NCBI RefSeq assembly: GCF_008801575.1
Contig: NZ_VZPL01000023.1
Coordinates: 1 to 64,000, forward strand
Source: Xanthomonas cissicola
Lineage (GTDB): Bacteria > Pseudomonadota > Gammaproteobacteria > Xanthomonadales > Xanthomonadaceae
DNA length: 64,000 nt
Reading direction: 5' to 3'
A model generated the notes under the pieces. It ran no database searches and had not been told where the DNA came from. It saw nothing but the letters and a program-made list of their open reading frames with translations. Positions 1 through 7,336 of the stretch are shown here, piece after piece. How positions within the stretch are numbered: position 1 is the stretch's first letter; each line of letters begins with the position of its first letter. A program made the translations under genes and the position numbers.

Positions 1-1
1 T

Positions 2-253
2 GGCGTCGCACTACAGTACATCCAGCCGGGAAAGCCAAATCAGAATGCCTTCATTGAGCGCTTCAATCGTACGTTCCGCGAGGAAGTGCTCGACCTGAAT
101 CTCTTCGCCTGCCTCGACGAGGTGCGCGAAGCCGCCCACTGGTGGATGATCGACTACAACCAAGCAAGATCCCATGATTCGCTCGGCGGAATGACCCCGG
201 TCGAGTACCGCAACAAGTACGCCGAAAGCTCTACTTTTAAAGTGCCTGCTTGA
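2..253 (+). CDS. IS3-family transposase (OrfB), 3' fragment entering from the left
   Basis: This is the C-terminal 83 residues of a DDE transposase. The reading frame is open from the first base of the window and ends at TGA 251-253. Visible motifs are the catalytic-core tail [18 protein letters not shown], with the DDE glutamate in IERFNRT, and the ending [19 protein letters not shown] typical of IS3-family (IS407-like) OrfB proteins. Only the right end of the element is inside the window. The IS/chromosome boundary must lie between about 254 and 284, because an effector-like frame opens directly after it. The element marks the left edge of the hrp island here. The exact IS name cannot be given without its left end. 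Confidence 0.85.
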   Translation, partial: GVALQYIQPGKPNQNAFIERFNRTFREEVLDLNLFACLDEVREAAHWWMIDYNQARSHDSLGGMTPVEYRNKYAESSTFKVPA

Positions 254-284
254 CGGGGGAGCTTACGCTGTGCCGTGTCCATAG

Positions 285-1271
285 TTCAATTCCGCTCGGC
301 GGACCGGCAGTGAAGCGGGTCTGTTGAGGCCTGTCGGCCGGTTGGGCTTGAGTGCGCTCGCCATTGGCGGAGCTGGCATCGTGCAAAAGGCACTGCTTGA
401 GACGAGCAAAGCCGGGGCGCGTACCGGCCAGATGAGCGTGCCGGATCTGCTTGGCGGAGAGCAACGCTTGAACCTGTTTTCGTTGGCACTGCCCGACAAA
501 ACACGTCGGTTTGCACAATGGTCCGACGCTGTCCATTTTCCGCTCCGTTATCTGCTGGAAAGCGGGATGGAAGCCCTGGCGTTGGCAAAGCAAGGTTTCA
601 ACAGCGCCAATGCGGTCTCCCAGACGGTACGTGACCTCTTTGCCCGCCACATGCTGAGCAATGTCGTTGCCAGCTTCGGCTCGCTTGGGGCCTCGCGCAT
701 GATCGTCTCACCGTTGCGTGGAGGGAGCCACATCCTTGTCGCTGGCGAGCCAGTCAATTCCTTGCCCGTTGTCTTGCAGCAGGCCGTCCAAACCCTGTTC
801 AACGATACGTCCTGGAATGCGCTCAAGGCCAGGAACGGTGCCAATACCGCTCAGGCGACGCGACTGGATAACGCGCGTGCCGCGCTTGCAGCCGAGCATC
901 AACGCACCATCGCACAGACGCTTGAGGCTCTGGCAGAGCCCATCGACCAGACGATCGTCGCGCTTTCCGGACCCACACCTGCCCAGACGCGTGCCATGGA
1001 GGAGGGGACGCTTGCTGCGCCTGGGCCTGGGGCGCGCGGTCGGGCATTGCGTACGGCCCTGGAGACATTACGCACGGAGATCGGCACGCAGTCCCTCTCG
1101 ACTGCGACCACCGAGGCCGTACGCACCGCGCTGCGTGACCATTGGAGGCAAACGTCTAGCGCATTGCCACGCGACGCGCTCACCCAAGCGCTGGATGAGC
1201 GGCTGAAAACGCTCAAGCGTGCATTGCAAGAAAGCGAGGAACTGTGTCGGTGGGAAACCGGGCGAGCATGA
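285..1271 (+). pseudogene. xopF1: 5'-truncated type III effector remnant, probably xopF1
   Basis: A continuous frame opens at 285, about 30 bp past the IS transposase stop, and ends at 1271 (about 328 codons). It has no normal start or ribosome-binding site, only an internal TTG at 324. The product is soluble, mostly helical, and rich in Ala, Leu, Ser and Thr, with no catalytic motif that I recognise. Composition and position next to hpaB fit the C-terminal half of a XopF-type effector, which lies between hpaB and hrpF in X. axonopodis-group clusters. That identification comes from context and memory, not alignment. Loss of the N-terminal secretion signal to the IS element should make it non-functional. 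It is convergent with hpaB. Confidence 0.5.
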
Positions 1272-1871
1272 GCGCTCAGCCAATGCGTTGATCCTTGTGC
1301 GCCTCGCACACCGTCGTCACAGACGTATTCGCCATCGCGTCTGTGGCCTGGTGGTGGCGTCCGCAAGGTGCACAGCTACCCGTAGAGATAGCATACCGTC
1401 GCCTCGTCCTCCAAGCAGCGTGACAGGAAGATCAGTGCACGGAGGCAGGCGCTGACTCTGTGAACCGGTTGCGCAGCCGCTTCGGTCTGCATCGATGCCA
1501 CTGCGGAACTCGAACTGGACAGAGAACTCGCCAGCAAGGTCGCCGTGTCTTTGCCCTGCAAGATCGCCGCGACGACTGGCACTGCACAGATCCAGGACAG
1601 GTGCGGGACTGAGCTGCCCGACCACGCATTTCTCCTACGGTAGCGAGCGCACCGATGTTTTGGCGCAGGAGAGAGAGGCGATGGTTCCCTGCAGAGTATC
1701 TGCCGGGGAAGATGCAGGCGCGTCACCCTCGACATGCTCAATTGCACCATTCAGTGGGCGCTATTCGTGAGATCGTCTAGATCGCGCACCAAGCCAGTTT
1801 GTCGTGCCATGGCCGATCAGCGTTGCTGGAGCGATGATTGGCTCTGGCGGCAAGGTGTTTGCCAGCCTTTA
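1272..1871. other. 600-bp gap, no supported gene
   Basis: This stretch between the effector remnant and the hpaB stop shows no coding frame that I can support. One minus-strand frame (1376-1750, 124 codons) stays open but has Cys/Arg-rich composition and no clear ribosome-binding site. No PIP box is present. It is probably decayed sequence left from an IS-mediated rearrangement, since hrpF and other right-flank hrp genes would be expected beyond hpaB and none is seen. Confidence 0.5.
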
Positions 1872-2342
1872 TCAAGCGCGCAACCACAGATAATTCCCCG
1901 TCGCGATTCCTTCGAACATTTCATCGTGCGCAACGAAGATATTGTTATTCCAGTAACGTCCGTGCTCGGCGTAGTGGGCAAGCAGATCGCATATCCATGC
2001 TCCATCCACATCATCGTCCAGCGGCACGCGCACGATCAGGACGATGACGCCGGCATCATTGAGTCCAAGCTGTGCCTGGTCTTGCGCGTACACGGACAGA
2101 TTGGCTTCCAATAACAGCCGGTAAACCGTCAATGTCCGTCCGGCAGGTGGCAGTCCGTAGGAGATGCGCAGATACAGTGCCTGTTCTTGCACCTCGTCGT
2201 CGGGCTGTGGCGTCGGCGCGTGGAGATAGACCTCAAACCCTTCTACCCAAAGCACACGCCTGCTGAGCACAGACTGCACATCCGGTAGGTCCAATGCCTC
2301 GCACATCTGTCGAACGATGGTTTCGAATCGCGCGCTGCTCAT
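1872..2342 (-). CDS. hpaB: HpaB, global type III secretion chaperone / exit-control protein
   Basis: This is a 156-residue acidic cytoplasmic protein of the size known for Xanthomonas HpaB. It starts MSSARFETIVRQMCEAL and ends in a Trp/Tyr-rich tail (RYWNNNIFVAHDEMFEG). HpaB binds many effectors and the ATPase HrcN, and favours effector over translocon release. The fold is the small acidic alpha/beta chaperone type. The start at 2342 was preferred over an upstream in-frame Met because it matches the family N-terminus. It follows hrpE by 54 bp and is the last intact gene of the leftward block. It should be expressed with hrpE under HrpG/HrpX. Confidence 0.93.
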   Translation of the reverse strand: MSSARFETIVRQMCEALDLPDVQSVLSRRVLWVEGFEVYLHAPTPQPDDEVQEQALYLRISYGLPPAGRTLTVYRLLLEANLSVYAQDQAQLGLNDAGVIVLIVRVPLDDDVDGAWICDLLAHYAEHGRYWNNNIFVAHDEMFEGIATGNYLWLRA

Positions 2343-2396
2343 CAGTGGCGGTACATGCGCAGGACCCCCTACAAGTCCTGCGCATGCCAATGGCGA

Positions 2397-2678
2397 TTAC
2401 TGGCCAACGAGCTGCTTGGCGTTGTCGCCGGCCTTGCCGATGAACTTGTTCAGCGCCACGTTGAAGTCCAGATCGTTTTTGAGCATCGTGATCTTGTTGT
2501 TCATGGACTTCTGTGCCTCGTCCGAGGCGGTCAAGTCACTGATCAACGAACTCATCTGCCTGTTCGCGCCAGACAGTGCAGACGCTCCAGAGATTCCACC
2601 GGACACACCTCCGGTGTAGGCGTCCGTGCCCTGGTCAAAACGCGATTTGAGTGAACTCATTTGCGGAAATAGTTCCAT
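2397..2678 (-). CDS. hrpE: HrpE, Hrp pilus subunit
   Basis: This is a 93-residue pilin of the type III pilus, secreted and polymerised outside the cell into the needle/pilus that crosses the plant wall. The central GGVSGGISGASALSGANRQM and the C-terminal LNKFIGKAGDNAKQLVGQ are the conserved assembly region of Xanthomonas HrpE. The N-terminus (MELFPQMSSLKSRF) is somewhat different from the MEILPQISSL form that I recall from X. euvesicatoria, as expected for this surface-exposed, diversifying part. The start at 2678 has a good Shine-Dalgarno (AGGAGG) just upstream. It lies 78 bp after hrpD6. I found no perfect PIP box in that gap. Confidence 0.95.
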   Translation of the reverse strand: MELFPQMSSLKSRFDQGTDAYTGGVSGGISGASALSGANRQMSSLISDLTASDEAQKSMNNKITMLKNDLDFNVALNKFIGKAGDNAKQLVGQ

Positions 2679-2756
2679 ACCAAGCCTCCTTCGTATTACA
2701 TGTGGTGATGCGCCTGCTGGCGCGTTGTGCTTGGTCGAAGCGACCAAGAAATCGAT

Positions 2757-2999
2757 TTACGACATGCCGGCGATGTGCGCGACGATGTTGCGTGCTGCAG
2801 TAATACCGTCATGCACGGCATTGAAGTCGTTGCGTGAGGTCTGGTCGCTCGCCGCCGACCAGCGCACGCGAATCTGTTGCGCGGTGGCATCGAGCGCTGC
2901 CTCGAGGTTGCGCAGCCGCTCGCCAGAAGGATCCGCCGCCTTGGTCTGCAAAATCTTGCTCATATCTTGGGTGACCGTATCGGTCATGGCATCGAACAT
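2757..2999 (-). CDS. hrpD6: HrpD6, type III secretion accessory protein
   Basis: This is an 80-residue helical protein matching the length and position of Xanthomonas HrpD6, between hrcD and hrpE. The sequence starts MFDAMTDTVTQDMSKILQ and ends ARNIVAHIAGMS. It has no signal peptide or membrane segment. In X. oryzae HrpD6 is reported to affect regulation and secretion of Hpa and effector proteins; its biochemical role is unclear. It begins 9 bp after the hrcD stop and belongs to the hrcQ-to-hpaB transcription unit. Confidence 0.92.
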   Translation of the reverse strand: MFDAMTDTVTQDMSKILQTKAADPSGERLRNLEAALDATAQQIRVRWSAASDQTSRNDFNAVHDGITAARNIVAHIAGMS

Positions 3000-3008
3000 A
3001 GTGGACTC

Positions 3009-3947
3009 TCATTGCGCCGCCTGCTGCGGCAGGGATGTCATGTGTTTGGTACCGTCCGGTGTTTCGACATAATGCAGGCCGTCGGCGAGCAATGCCGCGT
3101 CGTAGTTTTCCGGTAGTTTCACGGACGGGTCTTGCTGGCTGATCTCCACGTGTAACGAACGCACTTCAGGGCCGAGGTCGCTACGCACATCGGCAATGCG
3201 GCGGCTTGCACGTTCGGCATTGTCGCTGCTGCCGGAAACCGAGAAAACGCCATTGCCGTTGTAACGGACGCTGAGCGCGGGATCGGCCAGGGTGTCGCGC
3301 AGCGTCGCCAGTACTTCGTCCACCACGGCCACATTGACGGCAACGCCTGGATCGTAACGATGCACCTGCGTGCGCAAGCGGGCAGCATCGGCGCTGCTGG
3401 GGACCAGCCCCTCGATCAGCACGCGCGTGCCGACGCGTTCAGCGTGCGCTTCGCGAAAACCGAGCTGTTTCAACAAGGCTTTGGCCTGATTGACAGCATT
3501 TTCTGGACGTTGCCCGGTGGCGGCATTGGATAGAAATGCGGGTTGCAACGAGGGGATCAACGCTGCTGCAGAAAGCGCTAGCATGGCACCCACCGCAGTA
3601 CGCAAGACTTTGCGCCTGGACGTGCGCGGCGCCGGCGTGGGGGCTGGGGAAAGCAGCTGCTCCAGCAGTGCCACATCGTCTGGCCAATCGGCACCAGCAT
3701 CGCCAATACACAGCACCAGGGGACCGAAGCGGACTGGCTGAAACGCAACAAAGGACGTTTCTGGCACCGTGTCGCTGCTATAGCGGATCTGACCATCTTG
3801 GTCTACCTCGATAATGAGTGAGCAACCAGGCCAATCGTCTATTCGGATATCGGTTTGGGGATCGCTCCCCAGGGTGTAACGACCTTGTGCCAAATCTAAT
3901 CGTGCGCCTGCATGGGTTCCTGTCAGTACGCGAAGCTGCATGGTCAT
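3009..3947 (-). CDS. hrcD: HrcD (HrpD5), inner-membrane ring protein
   Basis: The protein has 312 residues with the YscD/HrpQ architecture. Residues about 1-95 form a cytoplasmic FHA-like domain (LRVLTGTHAGARLDL, TLGSDPQTDIRIDD). A proline-rich linker precedes a single membrane span at about 115-133. The periplasmic part from about 150 to the end has ring-building (BON-like) repeats. With HrcJ it forms the inner-membrane rings of the injectisome. Its start overlaps the hpaA stop by four bases (ATGA), so the two are translationally coupled. Confidence 0.93.
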   Translation of the reverse strand: MTMQLRVLTGTHAGARLDLAQGRYTLGSDPQTDIRIDDWPGCSLIIEVDQDGQIRYSSDTVPETSFVAFQPVRFGPLVLCIGDAGADWPDDVALLEQLLSPAPTPAPRTSRRKVLRTAVGAMLALSAAALIPSLQPAFLSNAATGQRPENAVNQAKALLKQLGFREAHAERVGTRVLIEGLVPSSADAARLRTQVHRYDPGVAVNVAVVDEVLATLRDTLADPALSVRYNGNGVFSVSGSSDNAERASRRIADVRSDLGPEVRSLHVEISQQDPSVKLPENYDAALLADGLHYVETPDGTKHMTSLPQQAAQ

Positions 3948-4759
3948 GGGCGAACCTCCTGAGCCGCCTGTTGTGGTAGCTCAATCAGTAGTGTGTTCAG
4001 ACGTGTGACGGCGTGTGTACGATCGACCTGCCTGCGCGGCTTTTCCGCATTCAGCAGTATCAGTGGAAGCAATAGGTGAAAATTGCGTAGCGCCGGCACC
4101 GGTTCCAACTCTGACGGCATCAGCTCCATCAAACGTTTCCGTAAAGCCTGCAGGTTTTCTGTTGGGGTGGCGCTGCCGGACGAGCGAAAATGCTCGCGCA
4201 TCAACCTCCACACCGTCGTGGTCAACGAGGCGATGGCAGGATGCGAAACGCCGATGGCGCGCAACTCGACAAGCGCAGCGGCAAGCGCGTGTCGCCTGAC
4301 CATTGGGTCGGCGTCGCGGGTCATCACATAGCGATCGAGAATTCCGTCGATGCGTGCATCGACGCCGTCGCTCAAAGCCGCTGGCGCGCCAGCCTGCCAC
4401 GGTCCTGTCTGCGGATCGTCGGCATGCGCGTTGCGGCCACTGCCGTGCTGATCGCCCTGGCCCTGCTCACGCCCTTGGGCCGCAGCGACGGCCACGCTCA
4501 CCCGCCCGCGCAGTATGCACTCGCGCTTGGCTTCGATCTCTTCCTGCTCGGTGGCATCGAGCTCATCTTCCTGGCCGTCCAGCGAACGGACGCCGCGTCG
4601 TCGCCTGCGCGGTGGCGCAGGACGCAGCCGCGGTATGTGTGTTGCAGCGTCGGTAGGCGAAGCTGCGCCAGTGCCTGCGGAGTTCGCATGGTGATGCGAG
4701 GTACCATGCTCGGTCGAAACCGAGGGCGGCAAGGTGCCGGGAGAAATGCGACGGATCAT
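3944..4759 (-). CDS. hpaA: HpaA, secreted type III control protein
   Basis: This is a 271-residue protein. HpaA is both secreted and translocated, interacts with HpaB, and helps switch the machine toward translocon and effector export. The N-terminus (MIRRISPGTLPPSVSTEH) is Ser/Thr/Pro-rich like a type III signal. A strongly basic stretch at about residues 47-59 (RLRPAPPRRRRRGVR) fits the reported nuclear localisation signal. The C-terminal half is helical. The start at 4759 overlaps the hrcS stop by four bases, which supports it over an upstream in-frame Met. It lies inside the hrcQ operon. Confidence 0.93.
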   Translation of the reverse strand: MIRRISPGTLPPSVSTEHGTSHHHANSAGTGAASPTDAATHIPRLRPAPPRRRRRGVRSLDGQEDELDATEQEEIEAKRECILRGRVSVAVAAAQGREQGQGDQHGSGRNAHADDPQTGPWQAGAPAALSDGVDARIDGILDRYVMTRDADPMVRRHALAAALVELRAIGVSHPAIASLTTTVWRLMREHFRSSGSATPTENLQALRKRLMELMPSELEPVPALRNFHLLLPLILLNAEKPRRQVDRTHAVTRLNTLLIELPQQAAQEVRP

Positions 4760-5016
4760 GGGAACGCCGCCTGCATCAATGCCTGGCCGAACTGCATGAT
4801 CGCCGACGCGCCCCACGGCGCCGTCACCGCAATGGCGGCCACCACCACCACCAGCTTGAGCGCGAACGAAATCGATGCGTCCTGCAGCGACATCACCGCC
4901 TGGATCAAGGCGATCAGCAGCCCTGCCAGCGCAGCGACACCGACCACCGGCAAGGAGACCTTGAGGCAGAGCAGCAACGCTTCGGAGGTAAATCGCACTA
5001 GATCGTCGTGGTCCAT
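4756..5016 (-). CDS. hrcS: HrcS, export apparatus membrane protein (FliQ/EscS family)
   Basis: This is an 86-residue protein with two hydrophobic hairpin segments (about residues 14-38 and 52-78), the standard FliQ-family layout. It is part of the HrcRST export gate in the inner membrane. Typical family sequence is visible in FTSEALLLCLKVSLPVVGVA and in the second segment. It starts 4 bp after the hrcR stop and overlaps hpaA by four bases. Confidence 0.95.
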   Translation of the reverse strand: MDHDDLVRFTSEALLLCLKVSLPVVGVAALAGLLIALIQAVMSLQDASISFALKLVVVVAAIAVTAPWGASAIMQFGQALMQAAFP

Positions 5017-5020
5017 GGCA

Positions 5021-5665
5021 TCACCGATAGCTCAGAACCAGGCCATGAATCAGCATTGACCAGCCATCCATTGCGACAAACAGCAGCAGCTTGAATGGGA
5101 TCGCCACATTGGTCGGGGTGACCTGCGAAAGGCCCATCGCCATCAGGGCGTTGGCCACCACCAGGTCGATGACGATAAACACCAGATACAACAGAAAGCC
5201 GATGCGGAAGGCTTCGGTCAATTCGCTGAGCGTGAAGGCCGGCGCCAAGACAAGCAGGTCGTCCGACTTGAGCGTGGCGGCCTTGTCCTTGGGCCAGATC
5301 TGTTGTGCGGAACGCATGAAAAAGGCTTTTTCGCGTTCCCGTGTGTGTTTGAGGAGGAATTGCCGAAACGGCTCCCGGCAGGCGTCGAGCAGGACCACCA
5401 CACGGCTGTTATCGGACCCGGCACCGTAGTTCTGCGCGGCCTTGAACGCCTCCATACCCACCGGTGCCATCACAAAGCACGACACCAGCAACGCAACGCC
5501 ATTGAGGACCATGTTCGGCGGCACCTGCTGCACCCCGATCGCATTGCGCAGCAGACCGAGCACCACCACGATCTTGGTGTAGGAGGTGACCACCATCGCT
5601 GCGAAGGGCAGCAGGCCCAGCATGATGACCACCAGCAGCAGCGAGCCAACGTCAGGCATCTGCAT
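5021..5665 (-). CDS. hrcR: HrcR, export apparatus membrane protein (FliP/EscR family)
   Basis: The protein has 214 residues with four membrane segments and the long loop of the FliP family between the second and third. Diagnostic stretches are VVTSYTKIVVVLGLLRNAIG and FIVIDLVVANALMAMGLSQV. It forms the core of the export gate with HrcS and HrcT. The start at 5665 (MQMPDVGSLLL) gives the standard family length and overlaps the hrcQ 3' end by 14 bp. A further in-frame Met upstream would add a non-conserved basic extension. Confidence 0.95.
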   Translation of the reverse strand: MQMPDVGSLLLVVIMLGLLPFAAMVVTSYTKIVVVLGLLRNAIGVQQVPPNMVLNGVALLVSCFVMAPVGMEAFKAAQNYGAGSDNSRVVVLLDACREPFRQFLLKHTREREKAFFMRSAQQIWPKDKAATLKSDDLLVLAPAFTLSELTEAFRIGFLLYLVFIVIDLVVANALMAMGLSQVTPTNVAIPFKLLLFVAMDGWSMLIHGLVLSYR

Positions 5666-6656
5666 GCGTGCTCTCCGACATGCTGAGGATCTGCACGCCA
5701 AGATGTTCGCCCACTGTCACTAACCTGCCGATGCCGATGGTCTGGCCGTAAACGACCAGGCGGATGTCGGCTTGATCCACCGGCACCGACAACTCCAGGA
5801 TCTGCCCGGGCTGCAAACCCGACAAGGTCGATAGAGACAGCGCAAGTTGGTCCACTTCCAGCTGCACCGGCAGTTCCAGTTCCGCCACGTTGCTGGCGGA
5901 CTGCGCGACTTCGGGCTCAAACGTATCGTGCTGCATGGTGGGGGTTGCCTCCAGAATCATCTGTTGCAGGTTCAGGCGTACCGGAGCGCGCAAGACCGCG
6001 CCCCCGGCGATACCCCAGAGCACCTCGCCGCTGGTGGCCGCAGCCGAGGCCGTGCAATGCAGCAAGACATCGCCAGGCCGCAGCGATTGCAGCAGCGCCG
6101 CCGATGCAGTGCGCTCGCCGATGCGCAGGCGCGTGTTGACGCGCAGTGCAGCCAGCCAGGCGGGCAGTGGCGCGGGCGCCGCCAGTGCGGCAACTGCAGT
6201 CCGCAGCGTGGCCAGCAGGGGGGCGCTTGCCGTCAGCGCAATCGCATCCAGATCGCCCAGTGTCATGCCGATGCCGTGGCAATCGTCTGGCTCTGCATCG
6301 CGCTCGAAGGCGATGACCTCGGCAGCACCCAAGCCCAGCGGCGCAAGAGCGCCGAGGCGATCGGCCAGCAATATCCCCGCGATCGAAACGCGGAGTGCGT
6401 GGTCGTCCTCGTTCAGTAGCAGCGCCAGGCCGTCGCGCGCGGCAATCCGCACATCCATCTGGCCGGTGTCCAACTGCAGGCGCAGGCGGGCCGCCTCATT
6501 CGGTGAGATGCGACGGCAATGCGTGGCGAAGCCGCATTGCCGTGCGGCGCGTGGATCGCCGAGCACCCTGCTCAGCTGTGCGCGCTCGGGCGCAACGCGC
6601 CTCAACGCCTGAGAGAGTGCACGTGCCGGTGGAGCCTGGCTCTGCTCGGTTAGCAA
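5652..6656 (-). CDS. hrcQ: HrcQ, cytoplasmic sorting-platform / C-ring protein
   Basis: This is a 334-residue protein whose C-terminal about 75 residues form a SpoA (FliN/FliM-like) domain (LPVQLEVDQLALSLSTLSGL, VVYGQTIGIGRLVTV). The rest is a long variable region, as in undivided HrcQ/YscQ proteins. It recruits export substrates with HrcL and HrcN. The start codon appears to be TTG at 6656, with GGAGG nine bases upstream. No ATG is available in frame nearby. It is first in the leftward block, with its own PIP box inside hpaP. Confidence 0.9.
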   Translation of the reverse strand: MLTEQSQAPPARALSQALRRVAPERAQLSRVLGDPRAARQCGFATHCRRISPNEAARLRLQLDTGQMDVRIAARDGLALLLNEDDHALRVSIAGILLADRLGALAPLGLGAAEVIAFERDAEPDDCHGIGMTLGDLDAIALTASAPLLATLRTAVAALAAPAPLPAWLAALRVNTRLRIGERTASAALLQSLRPGDVLLHCTASAAATSGEVLWGIAGGAVLRAPVRLNLQQMILEATPTMQHDTFEPEVAQSASNVAELELPVQLEVDQLALSLSTLSGLQPGQILELSVPVDQADIRLVVYGQTIGIGRLVTVGEHLGVQILSMSESTHADA

Positions 6657-6697
6657 GATGGAGTTCCTCCAAATGGCTTTCTGTCGCCAGTGCCGCG

Positions 6698-7336
6698 TTA
6701 GACAACCTCGATGCTGATCTGGAGCGTGCTACTCAGCGTGGAGTTCAGTGCAGCCTCCAGACGCTGCCTTCCGCACCAAAGTACCTCGCGCGCGTCCGGC
6801 GAACTGGTATTGAAGCGAAGCGATAGCTGGTCCGGCGAAAGCCGCAAAAACAACGTCGTCTGTGCGACGAGCCCTTGATCGATATCCAGCCAGGCTTCCC
6901 AGCTCCCTGCGCTGCGCACTGGCGTGGCGTTGCAGAACTCGGCCACCCGCAGCGCGATGTGGTCGATCGCCATGTGGGCGCGCTGCGTGCGTATCCACTC
7001 GGTGGCGATATGTCGCCCAACTGCGCCATTGTCGGTGCCTTGGAGTGGCTCTTGGTATTTCGTGCCATCGACAGGTAATGCCGGGTCCGTTGTTGCGGGC
7101 GCGCCGTCATGGGCTTCGGTGAACCTGTCCTCGGCATCGGGCTCCGGTCGATCCTCGTCGCACTGCGGCGGCAACAGCATGCAGGGAAGCGCGAGCTGCG
7201 CGCTGCGCAGTCGCTGGCGCAGTTGCAGGAAGCTGGAGCGCTGCGCCGACCGGGCCGGCGTGGCAGGAGCCGCCGGCCGCTGCAGTGCGCCGCTGACCGG
7301 CAGGATGCGCACATGGCGGAGGGGCGGCTTGCGCAT
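6698..7336 (-). CDS. hpaP: HpaP, type III substrate-specificity control protein
   Basis: This is a 212-residue protein in the HpaP/YscP position after hrcV. The N-terminal half is Pro/Ala/Gln-rich and poorly structured. The C-terminal part (about 115-212) resembles the T3S4 domain that contacts HrcU (WEAWLDIDQGLVAQTTLFLRL, DAREVLWCGRQRLEAAL). It is reported to promote translocon and effector secretion over pilus subunits. The start at 7336 shares one base with the hrcV stop (TGATG), showing translational coupling. The hrcQ PIP box lies inside its 3' third. Confidence 0.9.
   Translation of the reverse strand: MRKPPLRHVRILPVSGALQRPAAPATPARSAQRSSFLQLRQRLRSAQLALPCMLLPPQCDEDRPEPDAEDRFTEAHDGAPATTDPALPVDGTKYQEPLQGTDNGAVGRHIATEWIRTQRAHMAIDHIALRVAEFCNATPVRSAGSWEAWLDIDQGLVAQTTLFLRLSPDQLSLRFNTSSPDAREVLWCGRQRLEAALNSTLSSTLQISIEVV
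6778..6839 (-). promoter_or_regulatory. PIP box and -10 element for the hrcQ operon, inside hpaP
   Basis: On the minus strand a perfect TTCGC-N15-TTCGC sits at 6839-6815 and a YANNNT element (TACTTT) at 6783-6778, separated by exactly 31 nt. It lies within the hpaP coding region about 120-180 bp upstream of hrcQ. This arrangement should give HrpX-dependent transcription of hrcQ onward, independent of the hrcU promoter. Confidence 0.85.
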
